Shown here piece by piece: positions 10,253 through 18,292 of a DNA stretch of 48,372 bases (positions are counted from its first letter, which is position 1; every line of letters starts with the position of its first letter). The translations under genes and the position numbers were made by a program. The notes under the pieces were generated by a model. It saw nothing but the letters and a program-made list of their open reading frames with translations. It was not told the DNA's origin and did no database searches. Source of the stretch: JAICIG01 sp035532215 (GTDB lineage Bacteria > Planctomycetota > Planctomycetia > Pirellulales > JAICIG01); contig DATKRK010000223.1 of NCBI GenBank assembly GCA_035532215.1, forward strand, positions 1 through 48,372. Reading direction: 5' to 3'.

Positions 10253-12373
10253 ATGAAAGCCAAAGTCAAGTTCGACAAAAAGCAGTTGAAGCCCCTGTTG
10301 ATCCAGCACGTCGAGAAGATCGTCTTCGGCGTCCTGGCCGTGGTCGCGCTCGTGCTCTGCTGGTCGGCGATCGGTTTGACGCCCTACCAAGGCACTCCCG
10401 ACGACTTGAACAAGAAGGCGGCCGACGTCAGAACTCGGGTGGCGAATTCGACCCCGCCCGAGAAGTTCGAAGATTTGCCGGCCAAGCGCAATTTGGGCGG
10501 CATGCTGGACAATGCCTTGGTGTCCGTCAATCCCGCGCTATTTCCGATGGCGGAAATTTCGCGTCCCTATTCCGACCATAAAGTTCGTCGCCAGCAGCCC
10601 GCGCTGTTGGTCGTGCAAGACCCGCGCGCCGCCGCCGGCTTTGGCGCCATCGCCATGAGCGACCAGGCGTTAGGACGCGATCGGCTCATCGCCAGCCGCA
10701 ACCCTGCTCGTGGCCCGATGGGCGGCATGATGGGGGGCGGCATGATGGGGCCCCAGATGATGGCGGGCGGCGAGGGCTCAGACATGTATCAGGGCGGAGC
10801 GCCTGGGGGCATGATGGATCCCTCCATGATGCAAGAGATGATGCAAGGCGGGATGCGAAGAGGCGGCGACGGCGGCGATGATATGTATGGCGGCGGAGCC
10901 CCTGGGGGCATGATGGATCCCTCCATGATGCAAGAGATGATGCAGGGCGGCATGGAAGGGATGAGGGGTAACGCCGGAAGAGGCAGAAAGAAGAAAACCA
11001 AGCCCGCCCCCAAACCCAAGGCCAAGCCGGTCTTCGAACCCGAAAAGCTGGCGCTCGAGGCGCCCCCTAACTCGAAGCTCGACGGGAGATATTGGGTCTC
11101 GGTCGTCGGGTTGATCCCCAGTTGGGACCAGGAGGCTGAGTTCCAAAAGGTCTTTCGCGACGCCACGAAAACCTACGCCACCGACACGCCCGAGTACGTG
11201 TACTGCGACGTCGAGCGAGCGGAGGTCGCGTCGCCGGGCGAAGTCGGCGAGTACGTGGCGCTCGACATGGACCAGGTCATCGACGACATGGAAAAGTGGG
11301 CGGCGGTCTATCCGGCGATGATCGACAAGAAATACCTGACGCCATCGCCCGACGTCACGGCGCCCTTGCCGCCGTTGGTGCGGGCGAATCACGATCCGAA
11401 TGCGATCCGGCATCCGAAGATTCCGCTTGCGGGCGAAGCCAGCGCCGAGGAAAACAAGGCTGCCGCAGCGGCCGCAGCCGAATTGAAGGACGAAGCTGAC
11501 GGAGACGGCAAGAGCCGTCGCGGCCGTCGCGCCGGACGCAACCGAGCCGGAATGCCCAGGGGAATGCCGGGGGGGATGCAGATGGGAATGGGAATGGGCA
11601 TGGGCATGAGCGGGCGGCCGGGCGTCGCCAAGGAAAAAATCGAAAACATGCTGTTCCGCTTTTTCGATTTCACGGTCCAACCCGGCAAGAAGTACAAATA
11701 CCGTATCCGGCTGGCGCTGGAAAACCCGAACTGGAATAAGCCGGTGCAATATCTGAAATCGCCCGATCTGGCGAAGGAAGAATTCATTTACACCGACTGG
11801 AGCGAGCCGACGCCCGAAGTCTTCGTGCCGTTGGGCAGCGAGTTGCTGGCCGGCGACGCCAATCCCAAGGCTGGCCCCAAGGATCCCAGCGCCAAGATTT
11901 TGGTCCGGCAGTTCGACAAGGAGAAGGCGGTGACGGCCGTCCACGTCTTCGACTTGACGCGCGGCGCCACGGCCAACGCCGATGAGGTCGAAGTGCACAC
12001 GACGAACTCGAGCCCCGGGGGCGCCCCGCCGGCGAGTACGGAGAAGGTTGACTTCCGCACCGACGCCACGATGGTCGACCTGGTCGGCGGCGACAAGCTC
12101 GTCGGCTTCCCGAAGGAAACCAAGTCTCCGGGGCGAATACTGGTGATGCGTTCCGACGGCGAGTTGGCCATGCTGAGCGAATTCTCCGACGCGGAGCGGT
12201 ACGAACTCCAAACTTACTTGCTTCAAGAGGCCAAGGAGGCCGACAAGCCGAACACGCTTGCGGCTCCAGGGGGTACGGGGGCCGGGGCTGCGGATTCGCC
12301 CGCGGGAAAGAACCCCTACAGCGACTTCTTCAAAGATGACGCGGGGAACAAAAAGGGCCGGGGCAAACGCTGA
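10253..12373 (+). CDS. Second membrane-anchored Met-rich protein of the PilM-like operon
   Basis: The 706-residue protein has an N-terminal basic lead and one membrane helix (about residues 22-43), so most of it is periplasmic. Residues 157-241 are extremely rich in Met, Gly and Asp and include two copies of the run GGMMDPSMMQEMMQGGM, which come from a 99-bp tandem repeat in the DNA. A Lys/Pro hinge (KPAPKPKAKP) follows. Two folded segments then flank another Met/Gly run (about 433-453). I do not recognise the family. A GGAG lies nine bases before the ATG. Its place after a PilM-like gene suggests a role in an envelope-spanning complex, but no secretin gene follows. Confidence 0.72.
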   Translation: MKAKVKFDKKQLKPLLIQHVEKIVFGVLAVVALVLCWSAIGLTPYQGTPDDLNKKAADVRTRVANSTPPEKFEDLPAKRNLGGMLDNALVSVNPALFPMAEISRPYSDHKVRRQQPALLVVQDPRAAAGFGAIAMSDQALGRDRLIASRNPARGPMGGMMGGGMMGPQMMAGGEGSDMYQGGAPGGMMDPSMMQEMMQGGMRRGGDGGDDMYGGGAPGGMMDPSMMQEMMQGGMEGMRGNAGRGRKKKTKPAPKPKAKPVFEPEKLALEAPPNSKLDGRYWVSVVGLIPSWDQEAEFQKVFRDATKTYATDTPEYVYCDVERAEVASPGEVGEYVALDMDQVIDDMEKWAAVYPAMIDKKYLTPSPDVTAPLPPLVRANHDPNAIRHPKIPLAGEASAEENKAAAAAAAELKDEADGDGKSRRGRRAGRNRAGMPRGMPGGMQMGMGMGMGMSGRPGVAKEKIENMLFRFFDFTVQPGKKYKYRIRLALENPNWNKPVQYLKSPDLAKEEFIYTDWSEPTPEVFVPLGSELLAGDANPKAGPKDPSAKILVRQFDKEKAVTAVHVFDLTRGATANADEVEVHTTNSSPGGAPPASTEKVDFRTDATMVDLVGGDKLVGFPKETKSPGRILVMRSDGELAMLSEFSDAERYELQTYLLQEAKEADKPNTLAAPGGTGAGAADSPAGKNPYSDFFKDDAGNKKGRGKR
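10781..10978 (+). repeat. 99-bp in-frame tandem repeat (two copies)
   Basis: Copies begin at 10781 and 10880. About the first 75 bases of each are nearly identical and the remainder has diverged. The period is 33 codons and the frame is kept, so the repeat extends the Met-rich region of the protein. Confidence 0.8.
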
Positions 12374-12440
12374 ATCGTTTTGCTGACGGCAAGCTTTGCG
12401 CCCTCGTCGCGTTCGCGGCCCGGCGGCGCCGAGAGCATGT

Positions 12441-12490
12441 GGGGTGGCCTTCCAGGCCGTCAATGGCCGGCGGGTGAGGAAGGCCACCCC
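12441..12490. repeat. Inverted repeat downstream of the PilM-like operon
   Basis: A perfect 13-bp arm GGGGTGGCCTTCC at 12441-12453 pairs with 12478-12490 around a 24-base loop. There is no T-run, so it is not a classic terminator. It lies between converging genes and could stabilise 3' ends. Confidence 0.7.
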
Positions 12491-12528
12491 ACGACCAACG
12501 CACGTCTCATTCTTAGCCGGGCACAGTA

Positions 12529-12792
12529 TCAGCCGCCGCCGATTGCCGGCAGGAAATGGATTTCGCTGGCCGGGCCGACTTTAGCGGCCAAGCCGCGAGC
12601 GGTGAAGGCGCCATCGATCGAAACGGCCAGCCCCGGCGCCAGCGAGTCGCCTTGTTGCAAGCGGGCCGCGATGCCCGGATGAGCCGCATCGAGCGAAGCG
12701 ACGACTTCTCTCACGCTTTCGCCCGCCGCGTCAACGCGATCCATTCCGGCCGTGAGCGAGCGGAGCTGGGCGGGAATGAAGACCGTGGCCAT
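12529..12792 (-). CDS. MoaD/ThiS-family sulfur-carrier protein
   Basis: The 87-residue protein has the ubiquitin-like MoaD shape: a beta start (ATVFIPAQLRSL), a helix with RLQQGDSLAPGLAVSIDG, and the C-terminal pattern HFLPAIGGG. The terminal Gly-Gly is the residue pair that carries sulfur as a thiocarboxylate in molybdopterin or related synthesis. It is the last gene after the three molybdenum hydroxylase subunits, separated by 124 bp that contain an inverted repeat. A role in supplying cofactor to that enzyme is a reasonable inference. It has three Gly at the end, where MoaD normally has two. A plain ThiS-like role cannot be excluded. Confidence 0.8.
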   Translation of the reverse strand: MATVFIPAQLRSLTAGMDRVDAAGESVREVVASLDAAHPGIAARLQQGDSLAPGLAVSIDGAFTARGLAAKVGPASEIHFLPAIGGG

Positions 12793-12829
12793 TTGCGCAT
12801 CAGCCGAATGTTAAGCGGGTTGTGGGCTC

Positions 12830-12903
12830 AAGGCCGGAAGTCGAAGGTCGGAACATGAGATCGTGACATTTTCTCCCGTCTCCGACCTCCGACTTCCGAC
12901 CTT
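12830..12903. repeat. 23-bp inverted repeat between moaD-like gene and hydroxylase
   Basis: Arms at 12830-12852 and 12881-12903 match at 21 of 23 positions around a 28-base centre. The unit is 74 bp long. It lies in the gap within a co-directional gene set and does not resemble the other palindromes here in sequence. Confidence 0.75.
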
Positions 12904-12916
12904 GCTTCGCTTCGCT

Positions 12917-15220
12917 TCATTTTCTCATCGCCGCCCAGACCTTTGGCGGCGACATGGGCAACTCGCGCATCCGCACGCCGGTGGCGCGGTAGATGGCGTT
13001 GGCGATGGCCGCGGGCGGGCAGACGATCGGCGTTTCGCCGACGCCGCGCACGCCGTAGGGATGCGCGGGGTTGGGCACTTCGACGATCAGCGTGTCGATC
13101 ATCGGCAGGTCGAGCGCGGTCGGCATACGATAGTCGAGAAAGCTGGCGTTGCGCATGCGGTTCTGGTCGTCGAAGAAATACTCTTCGTTCAGCGCCCAGC
13201 CGATGCCTTGCACCGAGCCCCCTTGCATCTGGCCTTCCACATAAGCCGGGTGGATCGCCTTGCCGGCGTCTTGAATGGCCGTATAGCGCAGGATCGTGAC
13301 CTTGCCCGTGTCGGGATCAACCTCGACGTCGACGATGTTCGTGCCGAAGCCGTTGGTCGGGCCTTGCGGATCCACGCTGGCCCGGCCGATCACCGGGGCG
13401 CCCAACTCGCCCAGTTTCCCCGCCAGTTCTTTGAAAGAGATGCTCTTGTCCTTGGCCTTGAAGACGCCGTCTTCGAACGTCACGTCCTCCGGCTTGCACT
13501 CCCAGAGCGTGGCGGCGCGTTCGGCCATCTGCTGGCGGATGTCGAGGCCGCAGTGATAGGCGGCCAGCCCGGTGGCGAAGGTCACGCGGCTGCCGCCGGT
13601 GACGTCGGTGTAGCCGACGCTGTCGGTATCGGCCACGTGCGGGTGGACGTCTTCGGCGGCGATGCCCAGCGTTTCAGCCAACTGCATGGCCACGCTGGTG
13701 CGCGTGCCGCCGATGTCGGTCGAGCCCTCGATGAGCGTCACCGTGCCGTCGGGATTCACGCTGGCCGAGGCGCTGCTCTTCAGACCGATATTGAACCAGA
13801 AGCCCGCCGCCACGCCGCGGCCGCGGTTATTGCCCGTCAGGGGCGCCTTGTAGTGCGGATGGTTGCGCGTAGCTTCGAGCGTTTCGATCAATCCGATCTT
13901 CGGATAGTCGGGCCAGCCGACGCGCTTGGCGCCTTCCTTCACGGCGTTTTTCAGCCGCAATTCGATCGGGTCGATTTTCAATTGTTCGGCCAGTTCGTCG
14001 ACGACTTGCTCGGCGGCAAAGGCGGCCTGCGTGGCGCCGGGCGCCCGGTAGGCGGCGGTCTTCGGCTTGTTGAGCACCACGTCGTAACCTTCGACGCGGT
14101 AATTCGGAATGTCGTAGCAACTGAAGACGCACATGCAGCCCGGGCCGATCATGCCGCCGGGAAACGCGCCGGCATCGTACGCCAGCCAGGCATGTCCGGC
14201 CACGATGCGTCCGTCTTTCTTGGCACCCAGCTTTACGCGGACGAATGAGCCGGGCGTCGGGCCGGTGCCTTCGAATACCTCGGCCCGGGTCATCGACATC
14301 TTCACCGGCCGGCCGCACTTGCGGCTGAGCAGCGCGGCGACCGGTTCCAAATAGACCGGAATCTTGCCGCCGAAGCCGCCGCCGATTTCGCACGGCACGA
14401 CGGTGACCTGCGAGACCGGAATCTGCAGCAATTCGGCCGTCTGCTGCCGGGCCGTAAACGAGCCTTGCGTAACGGTCCAGATCGTCAGATGCCCGTCTTG
14501 GTTCCAGAGCGCCGTCGAGACCTGCGGCTCGATATAGCCCTGGTGAACCGAGGCGGTCTTGAACTCGCGCTCGATCACTACGTCGGCCGAAGCAAAGCCT
14601 TTTTCGATGTCTCCCGCCTCGAACAGCAGATACTTGCTGGCGTTGCTCGGTTTCTCGCTGATCCGCTGGCCGACCAGGTCTTCGGTGTAGACTTCGGGGT
14701 GCAAGATTGGCGCATCGGGCTTCATCGCGTCGAGCACCCAAGTGACCGACGGCAGCGGTTCGTATTCGACCTGGATCAGCTTGACCGCCTCCTCGGCCAC
14801 GTGCGCGTTGACCGCGGCAACGGCGGCGACGGCGTGCCCTTTATAGTAGACCTTGCCGTGGGCCAGCACGTTGGCGCCGAGATGCGCAAGATTCACGCGG
14901 CCTTCTCCCAAATCGGCCCATTTGTCTTTTAAGTCGGGCAAGTCGGCGGCCGTCACGACGGCGTGGACGCCCGGCAGCTTTTCCGCGGCCGAAGTATCGA
15001 TGTGCTTGATGATCGCTTGGGCGTGGGGGCTGCGGAGGACTTTGCCGTACAGCAACCCGGCCATCTGCACGTCGTTGCCGTAGATGGCTCGACCAGTCAC
15101 TTTGTCGGCGCCGTCGTGGCGAATCGGCCGCGTGCCAATCACCTTATAGTGCTTTTGCTGGCCGTTGCCGTTGCTCTTAGCGGAGGCTGCGGCGGTTTCT
15201 TTGCGAGCGTCGGTAGCCAT
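12917..15220 (-). CDS. Molybdenum hydroxylase, Mo-binding subunit (xanthine dehydrogenase family)
   Basis: This 767-residue protein is the catalytic subunit of a xanthine dehydrogenase/aldehyde oxidase-type enzyme. Substrate is oxidised at a molybdopterin-cytosine centre with water as oxygen source. The motif GGGFGGK near residue 279 contacts the cofactor. YRAPG near 390 is the usual active-site loop; it is not the Cys-containing loop of CO dehydrogenase. GVGET near 725 carries the catalytic Glu. Length is normal. The ATG overlaps the stop of the 2Fe-2S subunit (TAATG), which points to coupled translation. The true substrate (purine, aldehyde, aromatic acid) cannot be told from sequence alone. 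Confidence 0.92.
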   Translation of the reverse strand: MATDARKETAAASAKSNGNGQQKHYKVIGTRPIRHDGADKVTGRAIYGNDVQMAGLLYGKVLRSPHAQAIIKHIDTSAAEKLPGVHAVVTAADLPDLKDKWADLGEGRVNLAHLGANVLAHGKVYYKGHAVAAVAAVNAHVAEEAVKLIQVEYEPLPSVTWVLDAMKPDAPILHPEVYTEDLVGQRISEKPSNASKYLLFEAGDIEKGFASADVVIEREFKTASVHQGYIEPQVSTALWNQDGHLTIWTVTQGSFTARQQTAELLQIPVSQVTVVPCEIGGGFGGKIPVYLEPVAALLSRKCGRPVKMSMTRAEVFEGTGPTPGSFVRVKLGAKKDGRIVAGHAWLAYDAGAFPGGMIGPGCMCVFSCYDIPNYRVEGYDVVLNKPKTAAYRAPGATQAAFAAEQVVDELAEQLKIDPIELRLKNAVKEGAKRVGWPDYPKIGLIETLEATRNHPHYKAPLTGNNRGRGVAAGFWFNIGLKSSASASVNPDGTVTLIEGSTDIGGTRTSVAMQLAETLGIAAEDVHPHVADTDSVGYTDVTGGSRVTFATGLAAYHCGLDIRQQMAERAATLWECKPEDVTFEDGVFKAKDKSISFKELAGKLGELGAPVIGRASVDPQGPTNGFGTNIVDVEVDPDTGKVTILRYTAIQDAGKAIHPAYVEGQMQGGSVQGIGWALNEEYFFDDQNRMRNASFLDYRMPTALDLPMIDTLIVEVPNPAHPYGVRGVGETPIVCPPAAIANAIYRATGVRMRELPMSPPKVWAAMRK

Positions 15221-15705
15221 TAGCGGGCGACCTCCTGCAGGTTTTTAGCGGCGGCTTGCACGGCGCGGACGATTTTGTCGTAACCCGTGCAGCGGCACAG
15301 ATTACCGGCCAGTTCGAAGCGGATTTCGTGTTCGCTTGGGTTCGGATTGCGATCCAACAGCGCCTTGGCGGCCACGATGAAGCCGGGCGTACAAATGCCG
15401 CACTGCAAGGCGGCGTTTTCCAGAAAGCACTGCTGGATCGGGTGCAGGCGGCTCTCTTCGGCGATGCCTTCGATCGTGGTAATGTTGGCGCCTTCGGCCT
15501 CGACGCCCAGCACCAGGCAGCTATTCACCGGCTCGCCGTCCAACAGCACCGTGCAGGCGCCGCAGTTGCCGTTATTGCAGCCTTCCTTCGAGCCGGTCAG
15601 TTGCAGCACGTCGCGCAGCACTTCCAGCAGGCTCTGCCGGTTTTCGCACAAAAACTCGACCGGCTCGCCGTTGATCGTTGTGGAAATATGGGCTTTCTTA
15701 GTCAA
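15220..15705 (-). CDS. Molybdenum hydroxylase, 2Fe-2S subunit
   Basis: The 161-residue protein carries two 2Fe-2S clusters that pass electrons from the Mo centre to FAD. The plant-ferredoxin-type cluster uses Cys 43, 48, 51 and 63 (GCNNGNCGACTV). The second, four-helix domain uses Cys 102, 105, 137 and 139 (CGICTPG and NLCRCTGY). All eight ligands are present. Length is standard for the separate small subunit. Its stop codon shares a base with the start of the Mo subunit. The FAD subunit gene is upstream with a gap of about 114 bp that holds a palindrome. Confidence 0.96.
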   Translation of the reverse strand: MTKKAHISTTINGEPVEFLCENRQSLLEVLRDVLQLTGSKEGCNNGNCGACTVLLDGEPVNSCLVLGVEAEGANITTIEGIAEESRLHPIQQCFLENAALQCGICTPGFIVAAKALLDRNPNPSEHEIRFELAGNLCRCTGYDKIVRAVQAAAKNLQEVAR

Positions 15706-15728
15706 ATTCGCTGCCTTTCATGTCTCTT

Positions 15729-15802
15729 CTCCGTGTCCTCCGTGCCGCCGTGGTGAATCCCATTCCGGCAGAGTTCACCACGGAGGCACGGAGAGCACGG
15801 AG
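15729..15802. repeat. 29-bp inverted repeat between hydroxylase subunit genes
   Basis: Arms at 15729-15757 and 15774-15802 are near-perfect reverse complements around a 16-base loop. The unit is made of CACGGAG-type words. It lies between the FAD and 2Fe-2S subunit genes and would form a strong hairpin in their mRNA, where it could set different levels for the two cistrons. Confidence 0.82.
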
Positions 15803-15819
15803 GATTTTCTTTTTAAAAA

Positions 15820-16695
15820 TCAGCCGCCCCGCGCTCGCTCGACGGCGCCGGCCAGGGCGCGTTCGGTCATCACGCCGACCAGATGCACGCGGTATTCGGC
15901 GGTCCCTCGCATGTCGCTGATCGGCTTGGCGATCTTGCGGGCCAGTTTGCCGGCTTCGGCAAACGTCTCAGCGGTCGCGGGCTTGCCGGCCAGCCAGGCG
16001 GCTGCTTCGGTCGCCGCCAGCGGCGTGGGCGCCACGGCGGCCAGGCCGATGCGAGCCGCTTCGATCTTGTCGCCCGAGGCGTTCAATCGCACCCAGACGC
16101 CGGCGCCGACCACGGCGATATCCATTTCGTTGCGCGGGATGAACCGCAGATATTGCGAGCCGCCGTGCGCGGCGGGCGGCGGGAAGTCGAGCGCCGTCAG
16201 AAACTCGCCGCGGCCGAGCACGTTCTTGCCCGGCGCCGTGCAGAATTCGGCGACCGGCACGCTGCGGCGGCCGCTCGGGCCGGCGATCCGGCAAACGGCA
16301 TCGAGCGCGATCAGCGAAGGGATCGAATCGGCTGCCGGCGACGAATTGCACAGATTGCCGCCGACGCTGGCCCGGCTCTGAATCTGCCAGCCGCCGATGA
16401 TCCGCGCAGAGTCGGCCAACGCCGGATACGTCTTGACGATTTGCTCGTCGCCATAGATGCGGTAGCAGGGCGTGGCGGCGCCGAGGTGCAAGCCTGTTTC
16501 CGGGCTGAAGGAATACTCCGTCAACTCGGGAATCTTCTTGACGTCGAGCACCAGATCGGCCTCGCGCATGCCTTCGCGAAGCTGAACGATAATATCCGTG
16601 CCCCCGGCCAGAACTTTGGCCTTCGGCCCGCGTGCGGCCAACAATCTGACGGCCTCGTCGACCGTGCTGGCGGCCGCGTATTCGAAGTCTTTCAA
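15820..16695 (-). CDS. Molybdenum hydroxylase, FAD-binding subunit
   Basis: I place the start at a TTG (16695) giving MKDFEYAAAS, the usual beginning of this family, with AGGA nine bases upstream; the open frame above it (to 16974) runs through a palindrome and is not protein-like. The product has 291 residues, as expected. AGGTDI at 30-35 and VGGNLCNSSPAAD near 105 are the two FAD-contacting motifs. The subunit passes electrons from the Fe-S clusters to NAD or another acceptor. It is the first gene of the enzyme set. Annotation programs may choose a longer start. Confidence 0.9.
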   Translation of the reverse strand: MKDFEYAAASTVDEAVRLLAARGPKAKVLAGGTDIIVQLREGMREADLVLDVKKIPELTEYSFSPETGLHLGAATPCYRIYGDEQIVKTYPALADSARIIGGWQIQSRASVGGNLCNSSPAADSIPSLIALDAVCRIAGPSGRRSVPVAEFCTAPGKNVLGRGEFLTALDFPPPAAHGGSQYLRFIPRNEMDIAVVGAGVWVRLNASGDKIEAARIGLAAVAPTPLAATEAAAWLAGKPATAETFAEAGKLARKIAKPISDMRGTAEYRVHLVGVMTERALAGAVERARGG

Positions 16696-17016
16696 GGTAG
16701 TCGGTCCTGGCGGGAATGTGCCGCGCACTAGCGCGCCTCGGGCGTGGCCGGCCCTGGGCCGGATAGACGCAATTTGAAGCCCTGTGCGGCGGCGTGTCAA
16801 GCGAGCCGTCGAGGCGCGGTTGACTGCCGTCTGGCGCCTCTTCAAGTCTGAGTTGATAGGTGAGGGTGGCTGGCGGCAGAGCGAAGCGATGCCCCAGCGA
16901 ACTGGGGCTTCGCCTAGGCTCAGACCCAGCCACCCATTACTTGAGCATACATCAATCAGCGGCTGACAGAGCACTAGCGCTTGCGTTACGAAAGTAGGCG
17001 CCGGACGCGCGGCACA
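16696..17016. other. Intergenic region with palindrome
   Basis: This 321-bp stretch lies between the FAD subunit start and the HicA-like stop. It should hold the promoter for the hydroxylase genes, but I see no convincing -35/-10 pair on the minus strand. Its main structure is the element at 16864-16935. No gene is seen. Confidence 0.6.
16864..16935. repeat. Palindromic element with GGGTGGCTGG ends
   Basis: The 10-bp ends GGGTGGCTGG (16864-16873) and CCAGCCACCC (16926-16935) are exact reverse complements. An inner hairpin GCCCCAG/CTGGGGC with loop CGAA spans 16891-16908. The unit is 72 bp, close in size to the other palindromes in this window. Confidence 0.75.
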
Positions 17017-17202
17017 TCATGGCGCGCGAATTCCCAGATCTCGACAGTTTTTTTTCGCCAGAAGATCGGCAATTTCGGCGTGCCTTGGAACAGCCGAGCG
17101 GCGATTCGCCGTCGGGTTGGCCCACCACGAATGCTTCGCGCCTTCTCGAACCAAGACGCAGCCCCGCGCTGAAAGGTGCGCAAGAAGCTCGCGGCGTTTC
17201 AA
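17017..17202 (-). CDS. HicA-like toxin (mRNA interferase)
   Basis: The 61-residue protein matches the HicA fold, a small double-stranded-RNA-binding-like domain that cleaves mRNA. It begins MKRRELLAHLSARGCVLVREG and continues with KHSWWANP, which holds the expected catalytic His (residue 24). PRHAEIADLLAKK and CRDLGI near the end are the usual closing blocks. Its ATG overlaps the stop of the HicB-like gene by four bases (ATGA). The antitoxin-first order is the reverse of the classic hicAB order but is common. No frameshift or loss of key residues is visible. Confidence 0.85.
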   Translation of the reverse strand: MKRRELLAHLSARGCVLVREGAKHSWWANPTANRRSAVPRHAEIADLLAKKNCRDLGIRAP

Positions 17203-17411
17203 AGGCGAATGCTCACTTCTTCATAAGGGCTTTGGGCGGCCGACAAAGCATCGGCGCGGTTCAATTCCAACGCCTCTTTCAAAGCCGAACGCAGACTCTC
17301 GACGCACTCCTCTCGCGTGGCGCCTTGTCCATTGACGCCGGGAATCTCTTCGAGCCAGCCAACCCACCACGGTCCGTCGCGTTGGACGACGGCAGTATAG
17401 GCGCTTTCCAT
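17199..17411 (-). CDS. HicB-like antitoxin
   Basis: The 70-residue protein resembles the N-terminal HicB domain: Tyr-Thr-Ala-Val-Val near the start, WWVGWLEEIPGVNGQGATREEC, then a helix with SLRSALKEALEL. I chose the ATG at 17411, which has GAGGTGG five bases upstream; an in-frame GTG lies three codons earlier. There is no C-terminal ribbon-helix-helix or HTH domain, so this is the short form and may not bind DNA itself. It would neutralise the HicA-like toxin. It lies 40 bases after the Nudix gene. Confidence 0.85.
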   Translation of the reverse strand: MESAYTAVVQRDGPWWVGWLEEIPGVNGQGATREECVESLRSALKEALELNRADALSAAQSPYEEVSIRL

Positions 17412-17451
17412 GCCAACCACCTCGCACGATTGCTGTTTTACGCCCCATTCC

Positions 17452-18036
17452 TTATTTTAAGCTCGATTTGCGATGGAGGAAGTACAGCGCCGCGTAGACC
17501 TTGGGGTCGATCAACGTTCCCTCGGCGGCGCGAGCGTCGAGCCAGGCATCGGTCTCGTCGAGCGGCACGGCGTGGACGACGATCTCCTCCGAGGCATCGC
17601 CGCCGCCGTCGTGGATTTTGGTCAGGCCGCGTGCTACGAAAAGCGCCACGATCTCGCTGGCCAAGCCGGCTGAGGGCGGGCCGATCGTGGCCAGCTCGAG
17701 CTGCCTCGCTTCGTAACCCGTTTCCTCCAACAGTTCGCGCCGAGCCGCGGTTTCGAGCGCCTCTTCTTCTTCGCCCACGATGTCGCCCACGAGCCCGGCA
17801 GGCGGTTCGATCACGCGGCGGCCAACCGGAATCCGATATTGCTCGACCAGCAACAACCGCCCGTCGTTGGTGACAGCCGCCAACACGACCGCTCCGCGAG
17901 CGTTGGTTCGCTCGGCATATTCCCAATGCGCCTGTTGGACCAAACGCACTCGCCGGCCTTCGGCCAATACGGTCCTTTCGTGGGGCAGGTTCAAGGGCGA
18001 CCTTTCAAGCTGCGAAGCCTGCGCGAGACGGGGCAA
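17452..18036 (-). CDS. Nudix hydrolase (ADP-ribose pyrophosphatase-like)
   Basis: The 194-residue protein carries a Nudix box ending in RRELLEETGYEA, with the metal-binding Glu pair present. The block PPAGLVGDIVGEEEE before it is longer than the textbook GX5E spacing by a few residues, as in some ADP-sugar hydrolases. VEQYRIPVGRRVIEPPAG is typical of enzymes that split ADP-ribose and related nucleotide sugars. The start given is a TTG with GAGG nine bases upstream. A second TTG at 17994 has GAAAGG six bases upstream and gives 180 residues; the choice is open. Confidence 0.85.
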   Translation of the reverse strand: MPRLAQASQLERSPLNLPHERTVLAEGRRVRLVQQAHWEYAERTNARGAVVLAAVTNDGRLLLVEQYRIPVGRRVIEPPAGLVGDIVGEEEEALETAARRELLEETGYEARQLELATIGPPSAGLASEIVALFVARGLTKIHDGGGDASEEIVVHAVPLDETDAWLDARAAEGTLIDPKVYAALYFLHRKSSLK

Positions 18037-18292
18037 ATAAATCGAGCCTCATCGTAATCGAACGGCGCAGCACCGAAAATGGGTGCTCGGCTTTGCCCGA
18101 AATCGCGACAAGACCCGGCGACGATCGACGGCGCGAATCGGCCGCGCGTCACCCCCTGGCAGGATTGCTCGGTTTGGGCCAGAATACGGGCGAGGTTTTC
18201 CGCGAAGGCCGCGCAAACCCGATTTTTTGCAGCATCGCACGGACCGCGAGGGTTAAGCCATCAGCGGCCCTTTTGCACTGCCCGGAGCCCGC

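Noticed and set aside
10720..10978. Repeat tract considered as a CRISPR array
   Set aside because: There are only two units, with no spacers of fixed size, and the repeat is in frame within a coding region.
12441..12490. Hairpin considered as an intrinsic terminator of the PilM-like operon
   Set aside because: No T-run follows on either strand; kept only as an inverted repeat.
12863..14248. 461-codon plus-strand frame
   Set aside because: It is antisense to the Mo-binding subunit, whose motifs are all in place.
12917..16695. Carbon monoxide dehydrogenase (CoxLMS)
   Set aside because: The active-site loop reads YRAPG and lacks the Cys-containing motif of true CO dehydrogenase.
16696..16974. 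N-terminal extension of the FAD subunit
   Set aside because: It runs through a palindrome and adds 93 residues before the normal family start; a TTG with an SD lies at the right place.
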